The notes beneath the pieces were generated by a model, which did no database searches, was not told where the DNA came from, and saw nothing but the letters and a program-made list of their open reading frames with translations. Below are positions 12,271 to 21,218 of a DNA stretch of 32,300 nucleotides, in pieces (position 1 is the stretch's first letter; every line of letters begins with the position of its first letter). The stretch comes from Anaerococcus sp. (GTDB taxonomy: Bacteria; Bacillota; Clostridia; Tissierellales; Peptoniphilaceae), in assembly GCF_022770135.1 (NCBI RefSeq), contig NZ_JALEIL010000050.1:1-32300 (forward strand). Reading direction: 5' to 3'. The translations under genes and the position numbers were made by a program.

Positions 12271-13431
12271 ATGATTAAGAAGCTAATAATACTTACAATA
12301 TCAATGTTTTTAATCGCTTGTGATAGCGGTTTTAAAGATAATAATACTACGGAAAATGAAACAAACTTGGCCTATCCCTTCGACAAAATGACAGGATTTG
12401 AGGAAGATAAGGCCCTCTACTTAAAATCTACAGCACCTTTCTTTAATACAAATATTAAAACAGATCCAAATTCGGCCTATGAGAAAAATGAACTAACAAA
12501 TCTCGACTATAACAAGGAAATAATCTTTGCCAACATGCACATAAGAATCCCTGAAAGATGCAAGATATTTAAGAATAAGAGTGATGATAAATATATTATA
12601 GATTTTCCTTATAGTTCATCCTATAATATATTCTTAAGCTTTGAAGAAGTGACAAATACTAAGATTTCGGGCCAAAAGGATATCTTAAAAGCTTGTCAAT
12701 TATCTGAAAAGACCATAGATAGTGGGGAGAGAATCATTAGCCATTCTCTAAGAAATAAGATTACCAATGTCGACTCCGCCTACTTTATAAGCGAAAAGGG
12801 TGAGCAAAGACTTACGCATTTTTTTGTAAAGACTCCTTCATCCATAATCCATTTCACAATCACTGAAGATAAAAACCTAAGCTTGAAATCCAAAGACATA
12901 ATGAGCGATATCTTGATTGCCATGTATAAGGAAAGCGACGATCCTATGGAGATTTCCAAGGACTTTACCAACTATACAGATAAGATAAATGTCTTTGCCA
13001 CAAAAGAGGTGGAAATGGGAAATATAAAATTCAAAATCCCAGAAAACTTCCTCCTAAGCCAGGATAAAAACGGCATCAGGGCCTATATATCAAAGGTCGA
13101 TGGAGAAGTAATCTCAGAACTTATAATAAAAGTAGATGAGAAAGATGGTAGAAGTCTAGAAGAAGTATCTTCTCTTAACTCAGGCGATATAATCTATCCA
13201 ATAAATATCGTAACAAATGGAGTAAGCGAGAAGGAGGATATAAACAAACTCTCCTACATGAGAAACGGCTCAAGGCTCTACGCCCCAAATTTTTCCCTAA
13301 AAGGAGATAAGGTCGTAGTTGAGACCAAGGATGAATTTGTAACGTTTTTTATCCTAGGACCTCTAAATGATAATGACCAGACAAGTATTATGGCTAAGTC
13401 CATTATATCAAGCATAGAGAAGAAAAATTGA
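12271..13431 (+). CDS. Uncharacterised lipoprotein (the ORF track starts at 12253; 12271 has the better RBS)
   Basis: MIKKLIILTISMFLIACDSG lipoprotein signal/lipobox; GAGG ~6-10 nt upstream of ATG 12271. No family recognised. Confidence 0.8.
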   Translation: MIKKLIILTISMFLIACDSGFKDNNTTENETNLAYPFDKMTGFEEDKALYLKSTAPFFNTNIKTDPNSAYEKNELTNLDYNKEIIFANMHIRIPERCKIFKNKSDDKYIIDFPYSSSYNIFLSFEEVTNTKISGQKDILKACQLSEKTIDSGERIISHSLRNKITNVDSAYFISEKGEQRLTHFFVKTPSSIIHFTITEDKNLSLKSKDIMSDILIAMYKESDDPMEISKDFTNYTDKINVFATKEVEMGNIKFKIPENFLLSQDKNGIRAYISKVDGEVISELIIKVDEKDGRSLEEVSSLNSGDIIYPINIVTNGVSEKEDINKLSYMRNGSRLYAPNFSLKGDKVVVETKDEFVTFFILGPLNDNDQTSIMAKSIISSIEKKN

Positions 13432-13441
13432 AAGGAAGATC

Positions 13442-14533
13442 ATGACAGAAAGAATACTCCATGTCTTTGGCACCTTAAATCGTGGAGGAGCCGAGACTTT
13501 GGTAATGAATATCTATAGAAATATAGACAGAAGTAAAATCCAATTCGACTTTGTAGTCCACCACGAAGAAGAAGGAGCCTACGAAGAAGAAGTAAGAAAG
13601 CTCGGAGGGAATATATACAGAGTTCCTAACTACAAAGGCACCAACCACTTCGCCTACAAGAAAGCTTGGGATGAGCTTCTTAAAAATCACCCAGAATATA
13701 AAATCATCCACTGTCATAAGGAGTCTATAGTAGCCCTTGTTATGGATGAGGCGAAGAAAAACGGAAGAATTGCCATAGCCCACAGCCACAATACCCAAAA
13801 CATACCTGGCTTTAAGGGAAAGGTTATGGATGTCCTAAATAAAAACGTAAATTCTAAGACCGACTACCGCTTCGCTTGCTCCTTAGATGCGGGCTACTGG
13901 ATGTTCGGTAGAGATAAAGACTTTACAGTTATAGATAATGGCATAGAAGTAGAAAACTTCACCTACAATCCACAGACAAGAGAGAAAATTAGGGAAAGGC
14001 TTGGTTTTTCAGACAAAAAGGTCCTAGGTCACATAGCAAGATTTAACAAGCAGAAAAACCACTCCTTCCTCATAGATATATTCTCCGACTTAGTTAAGGA
14101 AGACGATGCTTATCTTTTAGTTCTCGCAGGAGTGGGTGATCTTAAAGAAGAAATAGAAAAAAAGGTGAAGGACCTAGGAATCGAAGATAAGGTGATCTTT
14201 CTAGGTTCTATCGGCTATGTAAACGAACTCCTCCAAGCTATAGATATCTTTATCCTTCCTTCTTTATACGAAGGACTTGCCGTATCGACCATAGAGGCCC
14301 AGGCCGCAGGGCTTAAGTGTCTACTAGCAGATACCATAGACAAAAACTCCAAGATAACAGACCTAGTTGAATTTATCCCAATTGATCAGGGCACAGGCCC
14401 ATGGATAAAGGCAATTCACAAGGCTCTTCCTTATCAAAGAGAAGATACTAGCGAGATGATAAAAAAAGCAGGATTTGATATAAGAGAAACCGCAGAAAGA
14501 CTATCAGATTTTTACCTTAAGCTAATAAAATAA
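13442..14533 (+). CDS. GT4-type glycosyltransferase family 1 protein (EpsF/CapM-like)
   Basis: N-terminal VFGTLNRGGAETLVMNIYRNID; C-terminal GRI-type core FILPSLYEGLAVSTIEAQAAGLKCLLAD. Confidence 0.92.
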   Translation: MTERILHVFGTLNRGGAETLVMNIYRNIDRSKIQFDFVVHHEEEGAYEEEVRKLGGNIYRVPNYKGTNHFAYKKAWDELLKNHPEYKIIHCHKESIVALVMDEAKKNGRIAIAHSHNTQNIPGFKGKVMDVLNKNVNSKTDYRFACSLDAGYWMFGRDKDFTVIDNGIEVENFTYNPQTREKIRERLGFSDKKVLGHIARFNKQKNHSFLIDIFSDLVKEDDAYLLVLAGVGDLKEEIEKKVKDLGIEDKVIFLGSIGYVNELLQAIDIFILPSLYEGLAVSTIEAQAAGLKCLLADTIDKNSKITDLVEFIPIDQGTGPWIKAIHKALPYQREDTSEMIKKAGFDIRETAERLSDFYLKLIK

Positions 14534-14543
14534 TAGAACCCTC

Positions 14544-14575
14544 CCCCAGATCTTTAAACATTTCTGGGGATTTTT
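14544..14575 (+). terminator. Rho-independent terminator
   Basis: CCCCAGA-tctttaaacatt-TCTGGGG followed by atttttg. Confidence 0.85.
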
Positions 14576-14651
14576 GCTGTAATTTTTTTACATTCTATTG
14601 TATTTTCTTAAATTTGGGGATAAAATAATAAAATAAAATTTTGGAGGATTT

Positions 14652-16028
14652 ATGATAGAATTATTAAAAGCTTTTGATAAGTTCCTCTGGGGACTTCCCC
14701 TAATCTTGGGCATCCTAGGAACTGGCATTTACATAAGTATTAAGACAGGTGGCATTCAATTTAGGAAACTATCCTTTGCCCTAAGGCATACCTTGGGTAA
14801 TATTTTCGAAAAAGACCACGACCACAAAAGTGGTGACATATCACCCTTCCAGGCCCTAGCCACAGCCCTTGCTGGAACAGTTGGTACAGGAAATATAGTA
14901 GGAGTCTCCCTCGCCATTCTCTTGGGTGGACCTGGGGCTATATTTTGGATGTGGCTTGCGGCAATTTTCGGCATGGCAACTAAGTTTGCCGAGGTAAGTC
15001 TTGCGGTTATGTATAGAGAAAAGAAGGGTAAGGGCTTTGTAGGCGGACCCATGTATTATATTAAAAACGGCATGGGAAATGAAAAGCTCGCCAAGGCCTT
15101 TGCAATCTTTTCTGGCCTTGCTGTTTTCGGTATAGGAAACTCTACCCAGTCCAACGCCATAGCAGGAGTTCTTAAGGAAAACTTAAATATCAATCCCCTA
15201 ATAACTGGGATTATTCTAAGCATAATTGCTGGCATTGTAATCGTTGGAGGTATTAATTCCATATCCAAGGTCACTGAAAAGCTAGTGCCCCTTATGTCTA
15301 TTCTTTATATAGGAGGATGTATCAGCGTCTTAGTCGTTAATTATTCTAATATCCTTCCTGCCTTTAAATCTATCTTTATAGGAGCCTTTAGCCCAAGATC
15401 TCTTGGAGGTGGATTTGCAGGTCTTTCTATAAAGTCTGTCGTAAGTTCCGGTATTGCTCGTGGAGTCTTTACAAACGAGGCAGGTCTTGGATCATCTCCT
15501 ATAGCTCACGCTTCTGCCAAGACAGACCATCCTATCCGCCAAGGTCTTTGGGGAATAGCAGAAGTCTTTGTCGATACCATTATAATTTGTACCATGACAG
15601 CCTTGGTAATCCTTACAACTGAGGCTAACACAAGGGCAAATGTCGATGCAAGCGCCCTCGTATCTCATGCCTTTGCTAGTGGTTCAAGCTTCGGCCCTAT
15701 GATTGTAACAATTGGCCTAAGCCTTTTTGCCCTATCTACCATCCTTGGTTGGGCCTACTACGGAGAGGTGAGTCTCGGATTTCTCTTCGGCAATAAAGCC
15801 ATAATCCCATATAGGATAGCCTATGTGATCTTTGTCTTTTTAGGAGCAAATATGGACCTAGGCCTTGCCTGGACTATAGCAAATATCCTAAATGGCCTCA
15901 TGGCCTTACCTAACCTAATAGCCCTCATAGCCCTAAGTCCAGTCCTTGTAAAATTGAGCAAAGATTTCTTCAAGGATCCAGAAAGAATTAGAAAATCTAG
16001 CGAAGAATACAAATCCTGTCTAAAATAA
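14652..16028 (+). CDS. Alanine/glycine:cation (Na+) symporter family protein (AGCS)
   Basis: PFQALATALAGTVGTGNIVGVSLAILLGGPGAIFWMW, KGFVGGPMYYI, FTNEAGLGSSPIAHASAKTDHPIRQGLWG are AGCS signatures. Confidence 0.96.
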   Translation: MIELLKAFDKFLWGLPLILGILGTGIYISIKTGGIQFRKLSFALRHTLGNIFEKDHDHKSGDISPFQALATALAGTVGTGNIVGVSLAILLGGPGAIFWMWLAAIFGMATKFAEVSLAVMYREKKGKGFVGGPMYYIKNGMGNEKLAKAFAIFSGLAVFGIGNSTQSNAIAGVLKENLNINPLITGIILSIIAGIVIVGGINSISKVTEKLVPLMSILYIGGCISVLVVNYSNILPAFKSIFIGAFSPRSLGGGFAGLSIKSVVSSGIARGVFTNEAGLGSSPIAHASAKTDHPIRQGLWGIAEVFVDTIIICTMTALVILTTEANTRANVDASALVSHAFASGSSFGPMIVTIGLSLFALSTILGWAYYGEVSLGFLFGNKAIIPYRIAYVIFVFLGANMDLGLAWTIANILNGLMALPNLIALIALSPVLVKLSKDFFKDPERIRKSSEEYKSCLK

Positions 16029-16036
16029 GACAAGCT

Positions 16037-16074
16037 AAAACCGACCTTAGCCCAAAGCCTTGGTCGGTTTATTT
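16037..16074. terminator. Bidirectional terminator between AGCS (+) and nrdB (-)
   Basis: AAACCGACC...GGTCGGTTT with flanking T/A-rich tracts, between convergent genes. Confidence 0.8.
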
Positions 16075-17132
16075 TATAGGTCATCTTCGATAATTGATGA
16101 TTTGGAGTAGGCTGTTACTTTTGCTTCGAAGAAGTCTGTCTTTACTCCGTTTGGATCTGAGTATTCGTCTACCCATTTCATGGATTCTGGTATTTCCTTA
16201 TAGCCTTCATAAAGTGGCTCAAGACCCAAGCCCTTGGCCCTTAGGTTGCCCAGATATTTAATATAATCTTCTATCATCTTCTCGTTAAGTCCTGCTATGT
16301 CATTACCTATAGAGTATTTGCCCCAGGCGATCTCTTGTTCTATCCCTTCTTTAAGCATTTCTCTATAGTAATTTTGTAGGTCAGGGGTAAAGAGGTCTTC
16401 TCTTTCTTTCTTAAGATCGTTTATAAGAGATCTAAAGAGCCAGAGATGGGTATTTTCGTCTCTGTTGATATATCTTATCTCTTGGACTGTTCCTGGCATC
16501 TTACCGTTCCTTCCTAGATTGTAGAAGAAGGAGAAGCCTGAATAGAAATAGATTCCTTCTAGGATGTAGTTTGCTATTAGGACTTTCATAAATCTAAATT
16601 CATCATCATTTTCCAAGAATTCGTTGTATTGGTCTCCTATAAACTCATTTCTCTTTAGGAGGTGTTCATCTTCCTTCCAGAGGTAGAGGATTCTTGTTCT
16701 TTCTTCTGGAGAACAAATCGTATCTAGGATGTATGAATATGATTGTGAGTGGATTGATTCCTGGTAGGTTTGAATTGACAAGCAAAGATTGATCTCATTT
16801 GCTGTGATGTAGGTTTGTAGGTTTGGTAGGTTAGCTGTTTGGATTGAATCAAGATAGGTTAGGAAGGAGAGGATCCTGTCAAAGGCCTTCTTTTCATGCT
16901 TATCAAGCTTCCTATAGTCCTTGATATCTTGATTTAAGTTGATCTCTTCTGGTATCCAGAAGTTATTCATAGTCTGTCTATACCAATCACTAGTCCATGT
17001 ATATTTAAGATTGTTAAAATCGTTTAAGTTGGTGGTGTTTCCTTGGATTATTCTTCTTTTAGAAAGATCAATATCTCCATCTTCGTTGAAAATGCCACGC
17101 TTATTAACTTCTTTTTTTTTGCTTTCTTCCAT
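16074..17132 (-). CDS. nrdB: Class I ribonucleotide reductase beta subunit (start MEESKKKEV)
   Basis: LTYLDSIQ, YQESIHSQSYSYI (metal-ligand Glu/His plus radical-Tyr context) and RDENTHLWLF; AAGGAG RBS before ATG 17132. Confidence 0.95.
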   Translation of the reverse strand: MEESKKKEVNKRGIFNEDGDIDLSKRRIIQGNTTNLNDFNNLKYTWTSDWYRQTMNNFWIPEEINLNQDIKDYRKLDKHEKKAFDRILSFLTYLDSIQTANLPNLQTYITANEINLCLSIQTYQESIHSQSYSYILDTICSPEERTRILYLWKEDEHLLKRNEFIGDQYNEFLENDDEFRFMKVLIANYILEGIYFYSGFSFFYNLGRNGKMPGTVQEIRYINRDENTHLWLFRSLINDLKKEREDLFTPDLQNYYREMLKEGIEQEIAWGKYSIGNDIAGLNEKMIEDYIKYLGNLRAKGLGLEPLYEGYKEIPESMKWVDEYSDPNGVKTDFFEAKVTAYSKSSIIEDDL

Positions 17133-17142
17133 TATTAACTCC

Positions 17143-17469
17143 TTATAAAATTGACTCAACAATTGATGCAATTATGGCAAGTACAATACTTGCTATAACT
17201 AAACTTCCTAAGTGACTGTCTATATAAGCTCCGTCGACAAATTTAAAGGCAAGATATAAGACGAAGGCATTGATGACCAAGTTAAATAAACCTAGGGTCA
17301 AAAATGTGATAGGAAAAGATAGGAACTGCAAAATAGGTTGAACTACCTTTTGTAAAAGTGTAAGTATAACTGCGGTTAGAATTAGGGCAGCTGGTTTGTC
17401 AAATGAAATGTGTGAAATAAAGTTGCTCATAAGCCAAAGAGCAACAGAATTAGCTATAAATAGTACCAT
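17143..17469 (-). CDS. Phage holin family 4 (Phage_holin_4_2-like) small membrane protein
   Basis: 108 aa, four TM, MVLFIANSVALWLMSNFISHISFD...LGLFNLVINAFVLYLA. Confidence 0.85.
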   Translation of the reverse strand: MVLFIANSVALWLMSNFISHISFDKPAALILTAVILTLLQKVVQPILQFLSFPITFLTLGLFNLVINAFVLYLAFKFVDGAYIDSHLGSLVIASIVLAIIASIVESIL

Positions 17470-17572
17470 AAAATCTCCTTTACATATTTTATATTATTAT
17501 ATTAGAAGAAAAAATAAGGGCAAGATTGGAATTTTTCATTTTTCTGGTAAGCTGGTTAAAAAGGAGAAATCT

Positions 17573-17908
17573 ATGATTTTTATTAGCGGAATTTTGTATA
17601 TATTATTAGTCATTTTGGGATTTTTTGTAGAGATTAATAACTATATCCTTATAGCTATGATGTTTGTTTTTGCTATAAGTCTATTCAAAGAAAGGGAGCT
17701 TCTAAAAGGCGTGGGAAGTATTAATACTAAAATAATATCTATAATCTTTTTTATAATCTTGATATTTATTCTTTCTCTGATTCAGGAAAAAATGGCTATA
17801 ACAAACTACAGCTTCATAAATAATAACAATAAAGTATCCTACTCCTACCTGATAGTTTCTTACCTAGTCTTGACAGCCCTTATAGAAACTAGAAAAAGCT
17901 TAAAGTAA
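17573..17908 (+). CDS. Small hypothetical membrane protein (ORF track starts at 17396; RBS supports 17573)
   Basis: AAAAAGGAGAAATCTATG; 111 aa, mostly hydrophobic, MIFISGILYILLVILGFFVEI. Confidence 0.7.
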   Translation: MIFISGILYILLVILGFFVEINNYILIAMMFVFAISLFKERELLKGVGSINTKIISIIFFIILIFILSLIQEKMAITNYSFINNNNKVSYSYLIVSYLVLTALIETRKSLK

Positions 17909-17950
17909 AAATACCAAAGAGTCGCTTAAAGCCCGGCTTTTTGGTATTTT
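17909..17950. terminator. Bidirectional terminator between the small membrane protein (+) and nrdA (-)
   Basis: AAAATACCAAA...TTTGGTATTTT inverted repeat between convergent genes. Confidence 0.7.
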
Positions 17951-17982
17951 AAAATTCTAATTTTACAATGCTTTATTTAATT

Positions 17983-20511
17983 TTAGCTTGCACATGAATC
18001 GCACTCTTCAACTTCTTGACTCTTTCCTCTAACATAGTATATAGACTTAACTCCAGCTTCCCAGGCTGTTATATAGATATTTAATAACTGTCTCATAGAG
18101 TATTCTGTGGTTATATAGATATTTACTGATTGGGCCTGATCGATGTGTTTTTGTCTTACTCCTGCCATACGCATAGATATGTTTTGGTCTATGTCGTGGG
18201 CGTTTTCATATAGCCAGAAGGTCTTTGTTGTAAGTCCTGGAGCAACTCTTGGAACTATGGCTCCCTTCTTTTCTTCTAGGAAGTAACGGCTCATGATTGG
18301 GTCAACTCCTGCTGATGTTCCTGAGATAATTGATGTTGATCCTGTTGGAGCTATGGCCATTAGGTAGCCATTTCTTAGGCCGTTTTCTTTAACATCCGCC
18401 CTTAACTTCTCCCATCTTTCGCTCTTATAATCTCTTAGGTCAAAGTAGGCTCCAGTCTCCCAGTCGCTTCCTTCAAAGCATGAGTAGGCTCCCTTTTCCT
18501 TGGCAATTTCCATAGATTCCTTGATGGCGTAATAGTTGATATCTTCATATACCCTATCTACAAATTCACCGTGGGCCTCTTCGTTTTGCCAGCTTATGTC
18601 GTTTTTAACTAGCATGTGGTGGTAGCCGCTTGTCCCAAGTCCTATTGCCCTGTACTTTTTGTTGGTTACCTTGGCATATGGAGTTGGATAGTAGTTTAGG
18701 TCTATTACATTATCAAGAGCCCTTACTACTGTTCTTACAGTTTCTTCGAGCTCTCCCTTATTATTTACATCGACCTTACCTAGGGTTAGACTTGCCAGGT
18801 TACATTCTACAAAGTCGCCTGGTTTTGTCTTGTTTACTATGATTGTGTCTCCATTTTCATCGACTATCTCTGTTGAGATTGACTCTGAAGGGCTCATGTT
18901 TTGAGCGATTTCTGTACATAGGTTTGATGAATAGATCATTCCCTTGTGCTTGTTTGGATTTAGTCTATTTACTGCATCTCTGTTGAAGACAAATGGAGTT
19001 CCTGTTTCTGTCCATGATTTAATGAGTAGTCTTACCATATCTTTGACAGACATAGTCCTTCTGGATATATCCTTATCTGCTACTAGCTTCTCGTAAAATT
19101 CTTCGAATTCTTCTCCGTAGGTGTCCTCTAGGGCCTTACCGTATTTTTTCTCTACTTCGTGAGGGTCGAACATATGCCAGTCGGCATTTATATCATCACG
19201 GGTTAGTCTCCAGAAGAGGTCTGGAACGCATACTCCAGGGAAGACATCATGGGCCTTCATCCTGTCATCTCCGTTATTTGTCCTAAGTCCCATAAATTCA
19301 GGTATATCCTTATGCCAAATATCTAGGTAGACTGCAACCGCTCCTTGCCTTACACCAAGTTGGTCTACTGCCACGGCTGTGTCGTTGGCAAGTCTTATCC
19401 AACGGATAACTCCACCAGCAACTCCCTCAAAGCCACGTATGTCTGACCCGTTAGCCCTTACCTTTCCAAAGTAGAGGCCCATTCCTCCTCCATGCTTTGA
19501 TACTTCCGCAAAGTTTGTTACAGAACGGTAGATTCCCTTTAGGGTATCTGGGACTGTGTCTATAAAGCATGAGGATAGTTGGTTAAATGGCTTTCTGGCA
19601 TTGGTCATGGTAGGTGTTGCCATAGTTGCCTTAAGGGTTGAAAGGATATCATATAATCTTTTTGCAAATCCTATCTTATCCTTCTCAGGAATTGCAAGAT
19701 GCATGGCGATTCCCATAAACATCTCTTGGACCTTTTCTAGGATATCTCCCTTGTGGTTAGTAATTAGATATCTTTTCCTTACAAGATCAAGGCCTGAGTA
19801 GGTAAAGATCTTGTCCCTAGAAAAGTCCATATAGGCTTCTAATTCGTCTATCTCTTCTCCTGTGTAGTTTTCTAGGATGTAAGATCCATAAAGTCCTTCT
19901 TCTGTTAGAAATTCTATTTTTGATTTGAAATCGAAAAGCTCGTATCTTTCTTCACTTTTTTCTATCTCATAGTTAATCTCTTGCATGAGAAAACGTGCTG
20001 CTATTATCTCCCAATCAGGAGCTTCCTTGCTGGTAAGCTCGCTTGCAGCTCTGATAATCGCCTTAAGCATGTCTTCTTCTGTCATGTTCGCCTTTAGGAA
20101 GGATTCAAATTTGAAAAAGAGAGACTCTATAGGATATCTTTGGTTGTCAAATTCTGTTTGAACTTCTGTGATTATATTAAGAATATTCTTGTCACTTATA
20201 TATTTGGAGAAGTCTCCCAAGACTTTTCTATCCATATTGTGCTTGGCACGGTAGAGGATAAAAGATTTTACCTCTCTGTAGTAGTTCTCGTCAATTAGGG
20301 TAAGCTCCACCAAGTCTTGAACTTCCTCAACTGTAACAGTATGATCAGCCGGATATTTTTCCTTGATTGTTTTTTCTATCTTTGAGGAAATCTTTCTGAG
20401 ATCTTCCTCGCTTATCATACTGTCAACAGAGTAGAAGGCCTTAGCAATTGCTTTTTCTATTTTTTCTCTTTCAAAATCTGCCCTCGAACCGTCTCTTTTA
20501 ATAATCTCCAT
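17983..20511 (-). CDS. nrdA: Class I ribonucleoside-diphosphate reductase alpha subunit with N-terminal ATP-cone
   Basis: ATP-cone MEIIKRDGSRADFEREKIEKAI; RNR core LSSCFIDTVPDTLKGIY, NLCTEI, APTGSTSIISGTSAGVDP; C-terminal ECDSCAS. Confidence 0.96.
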   Translation of the reverse strand: MEIIKRDGSRADFEREKIEKAIAKAFYSVDSMISEEDLRKISSKIEKTIKEKYPADHTVTVEEVQDLVELTLIDENYYREVKSFILYRAKHNMDRKVLGDFSKYISDKNILNIITEVQTEFDNQRYPIESLFFKFESFLKANMTEEDMLKAIIRAASELTSKEAPDWEIIAARFLMQEINYEIEKSEERYELFDFKSKIEFLTEEGLYGSYILENYTGEEIDELEAYMDFSRDKIFTYSGLDLVRKRYLITNHKGDILEKVQEMFMGIAMHLAIPEKDKIGFAKRLYDILSTLKATMATPTMTNARKPFNQLSSCFIDTVPDTLKGIYRSVTNFAEVSKHGGGMGLYFGKVRANGSDIRGFEGVAGGVIRWIRLANDTAVAVDQLGVRQGAVAVYLDIWHKDIPEFMGLRTNNGDDRMKAHDVFPGVCVPDLFWRLTRDDINADWHMFDPHEVEKKYGKALEDTYGEEFEEFYEKLVADKDISRRTMSVKDMVRLLIKSWTETGTPFVFNRDAVNRLNPNKHKGMIYSSNLCTEIAQNMSPSESISTEIVDENGDTIIVNKTKPGDFVECNLASLTLGKVDVNNKGELEETVRTVVRALDNVIDLNYYPTPYAKVTNKKYRAIGLGTSGYHHMLVKNDISWQNEEAHGEFVDRVYEDINYYAIKESMEIAKEKGAYSCFEGSDWETGAYFDLRDYKSERWEKLRADVKENGLRNGYLMAIAPTGSTSIISGTSAGVDPIMSRYFLEEKKGAIVPRVAPGLTTKTFWLYENAHDIDQNISMRMAGVRQKHIDQAQSVNIYITTEYSMRQLLNIYITAWEAGVKSIYYVRGKSQEVEECDSCAS

Positions 20512-20605
20512 CTTAACTCCTTAATCTCTCATAAACAAAGGTCATTTATATATCAACTAATATCAACTTTTCTTAGATGCTTGTAGTTACTTTATCAAAA
20601 GTCTA

Positions 20606-20670
20606 ATACTAGATGTAGTATCTTTATCTTATAATCGTCTATTATCATACCATATATTGTGGTTTTTCAA
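20606..20670 (-). promoter_or_regulatory. nrdA promoter with two NrdR-box-like sites
   Basis: Minus strand -35 TTGAAA (20665-20670), 18-nt spacer, -10 GATAAT (20641-20646). Box 1 CCACAATATATGGTAT (20647-20662), box 2 ATACTACATCTAGTAT (20606-20621); centres 41 bp apart. Confidence 0.75.
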
Positions 20671-20672
20671 AA

Positions 20673-20717
20673 TAAAAAAAACAGCACAAATTAGCGATTT
20701 TTGTAATTTATGCTGCT
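20673..20717 (-). terminator. Terminator downstream of the RDD-family gene
   Basis: Minus strand AGCAGCATAAATTA...TAATTTGTGCTGT followed by a T tract. Confidence 0.8.
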
Positions 20718-20741
20718 TTTTGCAATAATTTTTTCTAAATT

Positions 20742-21218
20742 TTATAGATTTTCTCCGTACAAATGTTCGAATATATCTTCCTTAACTACAGTAGTATCGA
20801 GAAGGATATCGAAAAGCCCTTGTTTTTTGGGACTAAAGCCAACTATTAAATAAAGAATTTTAAATTTATTTAGGACAAATCTTCCACAAACTTCTCTAAT
20901 TATTATTTGAGAGAAAGTTAATTTATCACTTGTTAAGGAAATCACCCTGAGACCTAAGATCATCTTGCCTAGGGTCCTTCCATTTGTGAAAAGTGTCATC
21001 AGAAAGAAGTAGGCTAAAGTAACTCCTGTCCTAAGCACTTCTTCCAGGCTAAAACTTAAGATACTTGCATCCATATCTAAGGGCAAGAATACTTTAAGTA
21101 TTGTAAATATTCCTCCCACAACTAGCATATCTATAAGAAAGGCTACAAGTCTTAGGAAAAAACCCGCATAGGCGAAGCGGTAGTCTTTCTCTCTAATAGG
21201 AATTTTAACTTCAGTCAT
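20742..21218 (-). CDS. RDD family membrane protein (start MTEVKIPIREKDYRFAYAGFFLRL)
   Basis: AGFFLRLVAFLIDMLVVGG RDD signature and GRTLGKMILGLRVIS; the internal ATG 21218 gives a standard RDD N-terminus. Confidence 0.88.
   Translation of the reverse strand: MTEVKIPIREKDYRFAYAGFFLRLVAFLIDMLVVGGIFTILKVFLPLDMDASILSFSLEEVLRTGVTLAYFFLMTLFTNGRTLGKMILGLRVISLTSDKLTFSQIIIREVCGRFVLNKFKILYLIVGFSPKKQGLFDILLDTTVVKEDIFEHLYGENL

Noticed and set aside
17143-17469. Holin-like gene considered as a prophage remnant
   Set aside because: No other phage genes nearby; this small membrane family is widespread on bacterial chromosomes.
17396-17572. N-terminal 59-residue extension of the small membrane ORF
   Set aside because: Overlaps the holin-like gene on the opposite strand; a clear AAGGAG RBS precedes ATG 17573.
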